A stretch of DNA of 64,000 nt, from the NCBI RefSeq assembly GCF_020382885.2, contig NC_058504.1, positions 10,158,519 to 10,222,518 of the forward strand, written 5' to 3'. Below are positions 12,974 to 25,864 of the stretch, in pieces. Source of the DNA: Scatophagus argus (taxonomy: Eukaryota; Chordata; Actinopteri; Scatophagidae). Positions within the stretch are counted from its first letter, which is position 1. Each line of letters opens with the position of its first letter. The position numbers and the translations under genes are program-made. Below the pieces are notes generated by a model. It ran no database searches. It saw only the letters and a program-made list of their open reading frames with translations, and was not told where the DNA came from.

Positions 12974-13292
12974 TTACAACCCAGGTACCAAGAGAGTTGG
13001 GATGCTGTGTATAATATAAATAAAAACAGAATTCAATCTTGTGCAAACCACGAACCTGTTTACTTGTGGGATGTTCCAAACAGTGTTTTCTGACCAGTAC
13101 ACAAGTTTTCTAGTTTTTTGTTGTCCCTGTCCCATCTTGTTTGTGTTGTGCTTCTGGCACTGAATTCAGAATGAGAATGTATTTACAAAAAATCAAGTAT
13201 ATGTAAAACATGTTAAATATATTGTCTCTGTACTGTTTTCTCTTTTGTTTAAGTTTTGCATAGCATCACAGCTTTTTTGGGAACAGGGTTGT
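12974..13292. mobile_element. Non-autonomous DNA transposon with terminal inverted repeats
   Basis: The left end begins ATTACAACCC and continues AGAGTTGGGATGCTGTGT. The right end is its approximate reverse complement (GCATAGCATCACAGC...GGGTTGTA). The 320-base element carries no coding sequence. Internal sequence matches, in opposite orientation, part of the longer relic at 53740-54195 (the TGTTTGGAACATCCCACA motif). I assign it to a Tc1/IS630-like fish family by resemblance. Confidence 0.75.
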
Positions 13293-15464
13293 AGAGCTCA
13301 CACACAGAGAGTTTACCCCACTATATCTTTACATAGCAAATAGTTGTTTGTCACTGTATTAGTGTTTAAAATCTCAGACACAGAACCTTTAAAACAACAC
13401 TAAAGTTATTTTTAAACTTGTGGTGTTTACCAATTATACTATCAAGTGTCCTTAAGTCACTGTTGGTAAGATTCTACTTGTCACCATTTTCCCTCTTGGC
13501 TGATACTGTTTGTTAGCATTTCATTATTTTTACAGACTCTACGTGTTTGCAACATAGTTAAATAAACTGTGTGGGTTTTTCAACTTGTGTATTTACCATT
13601 TAAATACTGTTGAACCCTGTTAGATGCCTCAAAATAGCTTTAAGTGACACATCGAAGTGATGATTATCAGACATCACTTAATACACACACAGACAGCTAT
13701 TTGAGATTAATGTTAACAAGGCTGAGTCTGTACAGATGCCTTTGCAATTCTCAATACACTAATGTGCCAACAAAGGCTATGAAAGGCAAACTAGTAAATA
13801 TGAATGCAAAAAATGCAAGTGTAAGAATGGTTGGCTTTGCAAATGTTTTTGAGGAAGGAAAAGTACTCCGCATTTCTATTAGACCCTGTTGACTCAAACA
13901 GTGCATTTTGATGAGAAACATTGAATGCAAACAAAAACTTAGTTTACAAGAAAACTCCACAGAGCATCTTTAAATTGTACAACACCTGTAGTGCCTATGC
14001 AGTGATGTTGCAAAAAATAAAACCAAACCTGTGTCTGAGTTTTATACTACATACTAATTCTAACCTGTTTTTGAGTTTGTTCACACTGGACTAATGACAA
14101 AATTTTTGCTTCGAACTGGTAGATCTTAGGAAACAAACCTCTAGAGAATCAAATCAAAGAAAACCTCTAGAAAGGTATTTCTGTTTCCAACCCTCCATGC
14201 ACTGGAGATCAGGTGATGTCTAATGACCTGGATCATGAACTCTAAAAGTCATGAATGAACTCAGCTCCTGGATGTGGTGGATGTGGGATAAACAGAAATT
14301 TCCTGCTTACTCAGAATCCCGAGCTATGACAGGAGGCTCTCGTGGCATTATGCCCTCCACCAGGGCCAAAATAAGTAACTGACTGAATCCATATTCAGGC
14401 TCCCACATATTTTGTCATTTGTGGACAGAGGGTTGGAAGGAGAAAAATATTCATATGGCACTTAACTGTTGTGCTGACCACGACCATCAGCAGTGTTGTC
14501 ATTTTGAGTCTGACTCCTGACCAATGAAGGATGTTTTTCCCTTAGGTTTAATTATTATTTGTATATAATAAAAACTATGGGGAGTGTCAGGATATTTGAA
14601 TTGTGCGTCGCTGATGACTCAATTCTTCATCAGTTTCACACCATATATGTGACTTTGAACTCTAACTTGTTTCAGACCTCTGTTGTAATATGTGTAATGT
14701 ACTCAAATTAACGGCCTGTTTTCGGACCGTTAATTTTGAGCGGTTGATGATTTTGGATGAAATCTGCAAACCTTTTCGTACCCATTAAACTGTTGGAAAG
14801 AATCACTAAATGCCTAATGTCTGCTAATAATGACTTAGCAAATTAAGACATTTGTTTTGACAATCTAAGCGTTAAATGCGGAAATAAGTGTTAAATCTCT
14901 GTGTCAAATCTAAAACCTTAAACCCAACATCTAAACAACAATCACATCCCAGATGTAAATCTAAATATTTAACTCTGGGTTATTTTATTCTTCTGTGTCA
15001 TTGGATTATAAGACTCAACTCTCTATTAAGAATTAAAAACACATATTCTAATATGTACAAAACCCACAGAAAACATCAATCACATAACTTAAAGTGTGAA
15101 CATCAGGCCCTACAAACTTTCAAAAGTGTTTATGTACTAAATTGAACTAAACTGTGCATCCACTTGCAGAATGTCCTGTTTTTTCCTTCAAGTAACTGGC
15201 TAACTAAACTGCTTTGTGTGTGAATAGTCAACTCTGTCTTTGTACATGAGCTTTTTTTTCTTTTTTCTTTTTTAAAAATCAATTTCTTTTTTTACTGAAC
15301 AAACAAATCAAACAAAAACAAAATTGAACAAATCTGCTTTTCCTTTCCTATCCTGACATCCAGTTTAAACATTTAGTGTTCTAATAACAGATCTCCACGG
15401 GCAAAGACAAATCTTTGCTTCTTCTCACAGGAATATAGGATGTGACATTCAACGTGAGCAACAA

Positions 15465-16510
15465 CAGGAACCCGATTTGAACCTGAGTGGTGTTCAGTTA
15501 TTGGACTTGTTATTGTCCATAGCTAACACCATGTTCGAACATAAGGGTGTCCATGAGTGCACTTGGCACCAGGAGACCCTCGGTCGCAGGTCAGTGATCG
15601 ACTCGGGTGAAGGGAGAGGCAGAGCTTTCTACTGGCCAGCACCTGACAAGGACTTTTGGTTGGCCTTGAAGAAATTCTGACAAGCCATCTACACCAGGGT
15701 GCTGGAAAGGAGAGTCCGTCCGAACCTCAGATTCAAGAGGAACAATGCGGTTTTTGCCCTGGCAGAGGAACACTGGACCAACTCTACAGCCTCCCGAGTA
15801 TACTGGAGGGAGCAGGGGAGTTTGCTCAACCAGTTAACATTTAATTTTTAGGATTTGGAAAAGCTTTATGACCGTCTCCTTGAATTATCTTGTGTGGGGG
15901 TTCTCCAGGAATATGGAGTGGATGGCCTGTTGCTACGAGCCTTCCAGTCTCTATTTTGTCGGAGTGAGAGCTTGGTTTGCATTGCCACAGTAGGTCAAAC
16001 CCAGGGTTCGACTCCACCAGCGCTGCCCTTTGTCACTGGTTTAGTTCATAATCTTTATGGACAGAATTTGTAGGCAGAGTTTGCACCCGAGCGTGAAGCG
16101 GCTGGGATGAGGATCAGCTCCTTTAAGTCTGAGGGCGGAAAAGGGTGGATTGCCCACTGTGGGTTGGAGGAGAGTTGCTGCCCCAAGTGGAGGAGATCAA
16201 GTATCTGTCCAGCTCCTCATCCTACCTTGAAAGCTCAGCCTTGGAGATAGGGTGATGAGCTTGGACATCTGGGAGGGGCTCAGAGTAGAGCCACTGCTCC
16301 TCCACATCGAGAGGAGCCAGTTGAGGTGGTTCGGGCATCTGGCCAGGATGCCTCCTGGACGTCTCCCGGGGGATGTGTTTCGGGCAGGTCCATCCAGGAG
16401 GAGCCCCCAGGGCCGGGGAGAAGATGGTCTTCCCGGCTGAGACTGCTGCCCCCATGACCCAGCCCAGGACAAGCAGAAGAAGACGAAGACAGAGACGAAG
16501 GTTACATTCA
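15465..16510 (+). pseudogene. Dead non-LTR retrotransposon (LINE) fragment
   Basis: Degenerate pieces of a LINE polyprotein lie in order on the + strand. An endonuclease-end-like piece (WHQETLGRRSVID) is at about 15540-15610, reverse-transcriptase-like pieces (FRSESLVCIATVGQTQGS-type) at about 15850-16140, and the C-terminal segment LLLHIERSQLRWFGHLARMP at about 16290-16350. Stops and frame changes separate all pieces. The last segment is a familiar tail of fish LINE reverse-transcriptase ORFs. I cannot name the clade with certainty. Confidence 0.8.
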
Positions 16511-18599
16511 TGATATGACTTTAATATTTAGATATGAACATTTAAAATGAACATTTATTAATATTTTGCAAGAAAACAATTTCATAGACTTTTAAATTGG
16601 TGACTTAAAAAAACCCAAGATTGCTTTATTTATTGTTAAGCTAAATGTGGGGTGAAAAAGGGCTTTCCATTTGAGCATGCTGCAAAGAATCCAAAGAGAA
16701 AATGTAGAAATGTCGCCCTCATCTGTTTAAAAAGAGAAAAGTCAGGCCTCTGAGTGGTTGGCCTCCCTGCCCCAATAGGGCCTCAAGTACAACCACGGCC
16801 TCCAAGTTTGACTACTTGAAGAATATGGCTTCAATACTGCTGAGGCTGCAGATCAGTATCTTCTGTTTACTCCTGTGTCTCATTACCACTCTGCTGCTTG
16901 TATAACTCTTTTTATTTTGTGTTTACGGTGTCCTGCTGCCCTCGAGAGCTGTATTTTAATTTAACTGCCAGAAATAAATAGGAACAATTTCAATGTAGCT
17001 GTGACGAATGGTCTTGTCCAAACCTGTAATGCGAGTTATATTTGAGGCAGGCCATGACGTGCAATTGCTTTCTGTCATTCTCAAAACCATTTTACAGCCA
17101 TTATCAAAGGCTCTCTTCCAGATTTGGTCAGTATGGGTAGGGTGAGTGAGTGTGTGAAGAGCCTGAGCCATGAATCATTACATATTTTCCCTATTTGGAG
17201 GCTTTACAAGCTGGATGTATGCACGTGTGTGTTTTAGACAACCTTAAAATCTATGTGCACACTCCCTCTCAAGGCCAAAGGTACAGACATGGTTATGGAG
17301 AGGTGTGTGTGTGTGTGTTTTTGTGCGCACACAGGGGTCGATATCCACAGCAGACTTCCCCTCTCGAAGGACAGTGGGACCTAGTGTGAGACAGAGCAAG
17401 GCGCTCTACCGTGGGATAAGTACAGGTTGGATATAGCAAGGGGTAGTTAAGTGGAAAAGACTAACAGATGCTGGGGCTAGTTTACTCAGGGGGAGGGAGC
17501 CTCACCACAGCTCGAGCACTAGCACCCTGACACACACACACACACACACAGTGAGGCTGCATTCTCAATGTGGCTTAGAAAAAACAATTTTACTGCGAAG
17601 GCTGGAGGACAGTTTGTATCTCTTTAAGCTATTTTAATGACAGAAATGGCTTGGATGAAAACCTCTGCAGTAAAGACAGACAGATCTCTCATTGCTGAAT
17701 TCAAGTTCAGGACATTAAAGTCCCAGTTCACCAAAAATATACAGACACACACACACACAAAAAGCCATAATGAACCTGTAGGAGCATCTAGCCTTGCAGC
17801 TAGTTTTCATTTTATTTGTATTGATATATGAGATTTTTGCCTCAAGATTTCTGCTGTTTTAATTGAGAGGTTTGTTGCAGTTGTGAACTGGCCCTTTAAT
17901 AATCTCACAACTGCAAAGCCTGAACAGCAGTTTTTCTGTGGTTCAGATGACGAGAAAATAAAATCACGTGTACCACTGAAAACAACGACAAGTAAGTACA
18001 GGAGTGTGTGTAGGCAATGAGATGAGGCGGAGGTCGACACTAACAGCGACATGACAACTGGGGCTGATGCTTGTGTGTGTGTGTATTGTAGCACTAAAAC
18101 AACACATAAAACATGATTTTTCTGAAACAAAGTTGAAATAATTGAAACCGATGAGCCTAACGTAAAGCTTTACGCTCATTTGCTCGGGACACTTCTGTGT
18201 TTCCATGTCAAGCAACATACAAGACGTTGATCAAAGACAAAATGTGAATGGGAATACAGAATGGAAAAAATATCTTCTGAAGCCAGTGGCTCCTCCCAAT
18301 CACGTACCAACCAGTCAGACACAAGTATTTCCTTCCAACTATATATTCAGTAAATGCATGAAAAGCACTGGCTTTGTTAATACTTCTACAACCGGATGTT
18401 GTCGCAATTCACCTAAAACTTTGTCAACCAGATTTTCAAAATATAACCCCACCCCCTAAAACTATATAATACATAAATCCATTACTCGCTTTCAGCTGGG
18501 TCACTGACAGAACACCCCTGTCACAATCACCATAAAATTCACAATAAAAACCAGGGAATAATTTCAATGCTATCATACATGACCTCACCAGCCACACAC

Positions 18600-19113
18600 A
18601 CCCAATTGCTCTCTGTCTCTCTCACTCACACACACACACACACACCCACACACACAAACCACTGGCATACCAGAGAGCCTATATTTAAAATGAGCCCTGG
18701 GGATGTTTTTTATTTTCAGCATTTAGACATTCTATCAAAAGTGGTCAATGTGGATCCTTGGGTGTAGAGAGAGAGACAGTGTGTGCGTGTGTGTGTGCGA
18801 ATCAGCGAGACTGATGGTAAGACATAGGTATGACGAAATATAATCACAGCACAGGAATAGCAATGAGTCGACAGCTTCAGAAAATGAGCATCATAGTGTG
18901 ATTACTGAATGTTTGAGCCAGACCCAAATAGTTACAAATTTGCTAAGACTGCAAAATACCACCTTCCAAACTTGTAGACGTTCCAAATACAGCCCTATCA
19001 TCCCACGTCTCATTTTCAAAGCCTCTTTTTTCTCTCCCTCTCTCCTCCCACCACAAATCCCAGAACCTCGAGCAACAGAGAGAGAGAGACACACACACAC
19101 ACACACACACACA
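18600..19113. repeat. Cluster of CA and GA microsatellites
   Basis: (CA)n runs lie at about 18624-18655 and 19088-19113, a (GT)n run at about 18781-18797 and a GAGAGA run at about 19077-19090. The open frames here translate the repeats only. Confidence 0.9.
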
Positions 19114-19731
19114 GACAGAGGAGATGAGGGGAGCATTTAAATCTAGCGTTCCGTGAGTGGTCGGGTCGGTGTCTGGAAATCTTTCACATCCTGTTTACGC
19201 CGGGCAGATTTCAGCTCCGGACCGCAGAGAGCTGGCAGGGCCCTCTGCCTGGACACAGCTCTCTCTCTCTCTCTTCTATCTGCTCTGTGCCTCCCTCGCC
19301 TTAAAGATCTCAGTCTGCAAACCTTTCCACACCGCCTCCCTTCCTATCAGCACCTTCACACCTAAAGCAAACATGCACACGTTGCAGCTGCAGCTCTGCC
19401 CACGGCCACAGGAATACGACCACGGTGGAATCAAAATCCTGATAAAAAAAGAATCCTTTTTACGCAGAGCAAATGTAGCCAAGTCACACAACACCCCTTT
19501 TAATATCCAAGTACAGGTTTAATACAGCTATGTTGCCATATTTACAGTGTCCTATATCAAATGGAAAAGTTCCAGAGAATGAAGAAAAATAAAGTTTTCA
19601 TGCCTGTAAAGAATGGGAGCAAAATCCTGATATTTCAGTCAGGAAGCATAAAAATATAACACCTCAAAAGTCTGCTATAAGTGATCAAACGGCGAAGATT
19701 AATGAGCAAACGATCCATCTGTCCTCTCGTC

Positions 19732-19737
19732 TTTATT
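19732..19737 (-). terminator. Candidate poly(A) signal of the TGF-beta gene
   Basis: AATAAA on the minus strand, about 85 bases past the TGF-beta stop codon at 19821. It would give a very short 3' UTR; a more distal site is equally possible. Confidence 0.35.
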
Positions 19738-19820
19738 CCCCCCCTGAAAGAAGCCAGTTTGTAGTTAAGGTCCTGTGATCCTTGTCCTCCTCTTTGCCTC
19801 GCTCACCTCTTCCTCTGAAC

Positions 19821-22318
19821 TCAGCGGCACTTGCAGGATTTGACGACCATGTTGGAGAGTTGCTCAACACGTGGGGTGCGGCCTATGAAGTACATAATAG
19901 TGAGGGGCTCCAGGTCCTGAGGAACACAGCAGGGCGAGGCAGAGGCCTCGGGGTTCATCTTGTTGTACAGGGGCAGGATCTGACCAGGGAAAAGAAATGA
20001 AGGATTTTCTCTCAGTTTCTTACTATGACAGATGAGGTTCTACATGGACACATTTTTTGCCAAAATTGGAGCACTTTTGGTCACTTCATATGAGAGGCTT
20101 TCTGTATTTGTGTTTTGTCTTTGCTCTTAATATGTAAGGGCTCGGTAGTGAAAAAGCTGATGTCACGTACATTTTTACACCAATCAGTAAATTCCGGCAT
20201 TTGAATAGAAATGTGAAGACAACTGTGGGATTATTTGCTTATGTAGCCAGGTCAGGGTTAGATGAGAAGATCAATCCCAGGATCACATCTGTATGATAAA
20301 GGTTAGTGTATCTTAGCATAAAGACAGCAAACAGTGGAACAGCTAGCCTGGTTCGGCAGTAAGGTAACAAAAGCACCTTTAATGTTGACTGATTAGCTTG
20401 TTACATCTTACTTGCTTAATCGGAACAAATAAAGTGCAATAACTACAAGATGTGGTTACGTGCTAGATTACTGACCAGGTGCACTTTGCAGAGTCTCTGC
20501 TGGCTGATCCCATTGGTATCATTCTAATCCAGCTTTTGGCAAGAGGACTTAGATTGTTGTGTATTCACTTTATCCTATAACCCCTGTCTGTCAATGTGTT
20601 ACCTTATTTCTCCTTCAAATACTTTGTATTTACTACAAAAAAATGCCAAACTCCATCAAACTCAGGAGTCGAGGAGATCAAACTGTGTGGAAGCCACAGT
20701 GGCATTTGTTGACAGCGGAAACATGTTTCATCTTACAGTGTATATAACAATAAAGGCTGCGGAGGAAGACAAATCAGAAGTTTCTGTGAGAGTCACCGTG
20801 GCTACAGGCCAAGACATAAGCAGTGAGACAAACAGGCTGCTGTTGTGTAAGGCTATATGTTTTGTAACAGGCTTCTGCGAGGTGACAGCCCATTTATGAC
20901 GCAGAGGTTAACCAATCTTAGCTAACTATAGTGTTTAGCAGCCACAAACAATGCACTTAAAGCCCATTTAAAGGCTAGCATCACCCGCATTTCAAAGTTT
21001 CTGTACCTTGAAGTCTGGTAGGATGTTGATTTGGTCCAAAGCAGAGTATTTTACCAGAGACGAGAGAGGAGCTACACAGATTTTTCTGACATTTAAGAAG
21101 TTGCTTTTGTTTGGACTGGAGCGACTGTTTATAACTGATCGATCCCAGATGATTTCTATTCATACTGTTGCTGGCTGTGTCTCTCAGACTGAGACGTCTG
21201 TCAGTGTTTCCATTCAGACTATTGACCAAAAAGAAAAAAATAAAGGTCACGAAACTGAAGATTTCAACAAAATAGAATTTGGAAAAAAGGGAGCACGTTT
21301 GTCTTTCCTTAACCGTCCTATAACGTTTTAAAAATGAATTAGTCTGAGTGGTTAAAACTGATATTTTTGTTGTGGTGGTGTGTTTCACATAGATGTAGGT
21401 GGTCACAAAATGAACTACTGGTTCTTTGACAAAACCAGGCATATAATCATATTATTCACGTCTGGATTCAATCCTATGTTGGGCTGAGGGTATTTTGATA
21501 CTAGTGTCAGTACAGTACTTGGGTTTTGCCAATAAGACCAAGACAATATTTTATTCATTACTTGTAACAAACTTTAAAAAAATCTACAGACAACCCTTCT
21601 TTAAGCAAAAGCAAAAAACATCTTAAATGTTGATTGTTGACTAAAAACAAGCAGTCATGAAACATTTTTGACTCACATCAGGAACTGTCTCATTACAGGA
21701 CAGAAAGGTTGGATGCCAGTTATTGATGCTTCATACTTTCCAATACATTTTGGCAGATACCAGTACAGTATTGAGACCAACTCACCATGTTATAGTGGTT
21801 GTTGGCACTCCAGAGGTAAGGACAGTTCCCGGCACAGAAGTTGGCTTTGTAACCTTTGGGCTCGTGAATCCATTTCCAGTTGAGGTCACGCCTGAAGTCA
21901 ATGTAGAGTGAGCGCAGGCAGCAGCCCTGGTCGGAGCCACTGAGACACAACATACAGATAGAAATATTTCAACTCGAGTTCTGCTTTTCAAGTCTAGGGC
22001 AAAGGCCCAAAGTCGGGTCATGGGAAAATGACCACAGGTCTCCACTGAAGAAGCAGCCATCACACGGTAATGACTATGCAAGGCTGCCAGAGTTTTCCCC
22101 TGCAGCGTGAGGTAGTCTAAATAAAACACTGCACGCCTGCTGGCCTGCAGTCTAAACACAGGGTCAGTATTGTTAGTTTTGCCACACAATAGTCTGCAAA
22201 GTGAGTTTTGGGTAAGGAGAGAAAAAACTCAGAGCCAATGCCCACCACAACTAGAATTCAGAATTATAAAACTACAAATCCTGGAAGAATGTCAGTGGTG
22301 TCAGTCAGTCACACATAA

Positions 22319-22351
<33 letters not shown>

Positions 22352-25300
22352 TGGCTGGTTGGCGGCCTACCGGGAGCAGGTTGTGGTGTCTGTGGCGGCT
22401 GCTCTCTTCTTGCGGTTCTTCTTGGCAGGGTTGTCCACTCTGTCACTGGGCAACACGGTGAGGATGAGGTGTGGCGTCTTGGTGCTGAAATCTGCCTGGC
22501 CTTTAACCTGACCAGGCTTTCTTATCTGGCGAAGCCTCTCATCATCCAGGCCTACGGAAAGCGGTGCAACAGTTAATACAGTGGCTCTCAACCTGGGCAT
22601 CAGGACCCAAAAGAGGCTGCAGAATAAACCTGAAGGATCACACAGTGATAAATGTACTCACTTACAGAGAGTATGTTTATCTTTCTCAAAGATTTCTCTA
22701 ATCTTTGCTTTTTTTCCAATCATGAAATGCTAGATAGATTTCCCTCTTTGGGCTTCTAAAAACTATCCAAATGAAACAATATGAGAAGGAAACAGCGCTC
22801 ATAAGTTGAACTCAAGATATACAGTACGTACTCTGTGATGAGGGTTCACCTTGAATTCTTGTAGTTTGGATGCCAGGAAAACGTCGTGGTTCATTCAAAG
22901 TAATAACCATAAATTCACACATTCAGTTCATGAATTTCCTTTGATTCAGCTATGGTTTTTACACTCCAAAGTGTTTTTCTGAGACGGCCCGACTGTTTGT
23001 GTCTGATTTAGTGGTTTTTCTGAGTCTTCGTGGGCTGAGTTGTAAAAGTACAAGAGCTCAAAACAAGCCACCGCTTGTCTAACATCGGTATCAGTTTTTT
23101 TCCAAGTGGTAAAAAACTGACTTGGCTCAGGCGAGTGTAAATCCTGAGGAAAGTGCTGCAATTTAAGGCATAAATGAAGCAATGCAGACAGTCTGACGTT
23201 CAATAGTTTCACAGTGTGTGAAAGAACAGTTCCTCCATTATTCCTGTAGGATAGTGGGTACGTGATTCATAAATCATTTTGGAGGCGCCTTACAGAAGAG
23301 TCTCTACTTTATGATTAGATTCTGTGACCTGCAGGATTATTTCTGTGCACATAAATCTTCCTCCAGTGCTTTTAATGCCCTTTCCAAGAACCTGTTCACA
23401 TTTCTCATCTCTATGGCCATTGCAATAAAACTGAGGCTGAGTTTAACTTCACTTTTTTAACTTCATCAAATCTTTGGCGCAATGGCTGTCATGTTTGTTT
23501 GTTCAAGTGTTGCGGTCAGCTCAGCAGCTTATTTTCACATGTAGCACCAATAAAACGAATGTTGTATGCTGAACAAAAACAACCAGCATCTACCAAAACC
23601 TGCTGCAACACTCAGGAAAGTCTAAAAATCATCATATTCAGACTGCAACAACAACAACAGAAACTGCAATAAACCTGCAAAGAGAGCCTCCAGCTCCTCA
23701 CTCTTGTTGGGAACAATGTTGTTGGTGGAGGGGACAAAGGTACAGCAGGGACAGTGGACGCCCAACTTCAGTCCAAGATTGTTCTCTGTTCAGTGGTGGG
23801 GGAAAGAAAGGATGAAAAAATTATATACGTTGAGATCAGCTGATGAAGATGAAGAAGTTCACAAACAGTGTAAAGAACTTGCTGGTGCTGAACCTGACCT
23901 GGATCTGACACCCAGTCCTTAATGGTTTCGGTGACCTCCACAGAGATCCAGGCTCCCTTCGCCTTCGGCTGAACGGTGCGGGAGTCGATGTAACGTTGAG
24001 TGGAGGTGCTCTCTTCATCTGGCTTCAGAAGCTGACACACACAGAAAGACAAGGCAGCGATGAGGCTTCCCTAAGATAAACTGTCTCCTGTCAGGATAAT
24101 AAATATGGTAATTTCCACTGAACAGTCAGTAGGTTCATCTTACTTCATTTTGACATAACACACAATTGGCATAAAGCAATTACCATCATCAGGCATGTAA
24201 ATTATGCTTCCTGGGGCTAACATTTTTCTATGGTAAGGTGGTGAGGTGTACAATGTCTACCTCAAGCCAAAATATAAATATACTTTGTTGTGAAGATTTA
24301 GTTTCACAACAGTCTTGTTGGCCTGATGCCCAAACTACACGAAAAACATTTCAGATGGTATTCCCCATCACGCATACTGCATTTGAAGAAAGGAAACAAG
24401 TGAGGAAGGTATTTCTGTGAGTTTGACAGGAAAACAACTTCTGGATCTGTTTTCTTTTCTTTTTTTCATAATAAAAGAAGAAAATGGATCCTTAAGTGAG
24501 TTTAAAGATGCATGCAAGCGTAGCCCTCATAACTTGGGGGGAAAAAATGGGTTTATTTGGATGCAAAAGCTTGAAAAGACATGACAATGCAACTGTCATG
24601 CTAGTGTCCTGTTGTGTTATCCCTTAACATCTTACTGTCGTCTACCTGATAGATCTCTACTCTTTGCTCTGAGGCCCGGGCTTGTGGGTTGGGAGCTCTG
24701 AAGATCCTGAACTCAGCTTTGACCAGGGTGCTGTTGGTCAGGTCCACTCCGCTGACGTCAAAGTGGACCACTCTGTAGTGGGGATTTGGGGCCGCTGGCT
24801 GCACAACATCTGGATGAAAAAACATCAGTTGTAAACGATGACTAATGATCCAACAACATCTCATGGCTTCGACAATGTTTTATTTATACTTTGGGTTAAA
24901 ACAGCGCTGTGATGCATTGTCTCGGGCATAATTACTGCTGATGAGTGTCTCAAAACCAAATTACAGGTTTGGGCACAGTACGTAAATGTGTCTAGTCTTA
25001 TGTTTAATACGAGTAATTGTTGTGCTCAACATGACCTCCCAACTAGACAGTTATGTAAGTATGAACCATGTAGAATCCAACACCATTAATCATCAGCATG
25101 AAGCTGGGGGGGATGGAAGGGGTCGTGATAACTTGTCTCTCTCCACCCTTTACTCATTTTCCCAAACTTGTGCTTCATGGTGGATGGAGATGACGAACTG
25201 TAGAAGCTGTAACAGCACCCCCGGTTTAAATAAGCAGTGGCAAGCAATATTTCTGTTGTTTATGTGCAAATACCATTAAATTCTCAAGTGGTAATTCAGT

Positions 25301-25864
25301 TTAGAGTTTTCATTTCGGACAACATGTTGGTACCTGGAAGAGTTTTACTGTATTTACTGTATCTATTTCAATGCCGGTAAAAAGTTGGGAACCACCGTGT
25401 TGCATATTTTTGTCTAAATTCTTTGTCCCTCTTCTGTGGCCTCTAAGGACCTAAGGAGAATCTTATATTGAGGACCAACGTCATACATCATACGTGGACT
25501 CACTTGTGTCGGTGCGGGGGGGCAGCATGTCAATCCTCTGCACCTCTTTGGCGTAATAGTCCTCCTCGCTGCTCTCGCGCTCGCACGCGGACTCGGCCAG
25601 TCGCGCGCGCTCCTTCAGCAGCTCCCGCGTGCTGTTGTAGAGCAGCATGACCTCCGGGGGCACCGTGCCGGGCGGCGGGTCCTCGTCTTCATCCGGCGGG
25701 CTGCGGATGCGGAGCTTACTGAGGATCTGTCCGCGGACCGCCTCGATGCGACGGGACTTCTGCTTGTCCAGGTTGATGGACTGGCACGTGTTGATCCCCT
25801 CCACCAGCAGCACACCGGAGAACCGGAGGAGCAGCAGCAGGAGCGCGAGGCGGGGGAGCCACAT
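19821..25864 (-). CDS. tgfb5: TGF-beta2-like ligand precursor (fish TGF-beta6 / tgfb5-type paralogue)
   Basis: Secreted dimeric growth factor made as a latent precursor. Exons in transcript order: 25864-25504, 24809-24646, 24031-23899, 23785-23675, 22551-22371, 21939-21786 and 19979-19821, giving 420 aa. The start [10 protein letters not shown] opens a signal peptide (about 1-22); an in-frame ATG 26 codons upstream is less likely. The latency peptide has INTC (C27, candidate partner for latent-TGF-beta-binding protein), [21 protein letters not shown], a TGFB2-type HCPCCTF cluster and [12 protein letters not shown]. No RGD motif is present. The furin site RKKR ends at residue 306; the 114-residue mature part has nine cysteines in the family pattern (single C, CC, FC, NC, CC, CKC). 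It ends KCR, not the usual KCS. The prodomain is clearly TGFB2-like, while the receptor contacts look TGFB1/3-like. The length agrees with the 420-aa TGF-beta6 I recall from sea bream. The symbol is provisional because fish annotations also use tgfb2-like names. Confidence 0.92.
22319..22349. repeat. (CA)n microsatellite in the TGF-beta gene
   Basis: About 31 bases of CA dinucleotides, some 20 bases downstream (in transcript direction) of the exon 5 donor at 22370. Length changes could affect splicing of the exon that encodes the furin site. Confidence 0.9.

Larger units (their letters stand above)
11840..19820. other. Intergenic region between kcnk4 and the TGF-beta gene
   Basis: The two genes converge, so this holds the kcnk4 3' UTR from the left and the TGF-beta 3' UTR from the right. 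Possible kcnk4 poly(A) signals (AATAAA) occur near 13016, 13559, 14015 and 14567. No coding gene was found. Contents are short repeats, a DNA transposon remnant, a dead LINE and many CA/GT/GA tracts (near 17529, 17746, 18069, 18626 and 19080-19113). Confidence 0.65.

Noticed and set aside
16197-16511. 104-aa minus-strand frame with a hydrophobic start
   Set aside because: Antisense of the LINE C-terminal segment at 16250-16440.
20981-21442. 153-aa minus-strand frame between TGF-beta exons 6 and 7
   Set aside because: Lies inside the intron, no resemblance to any protein, AT-rich composition.
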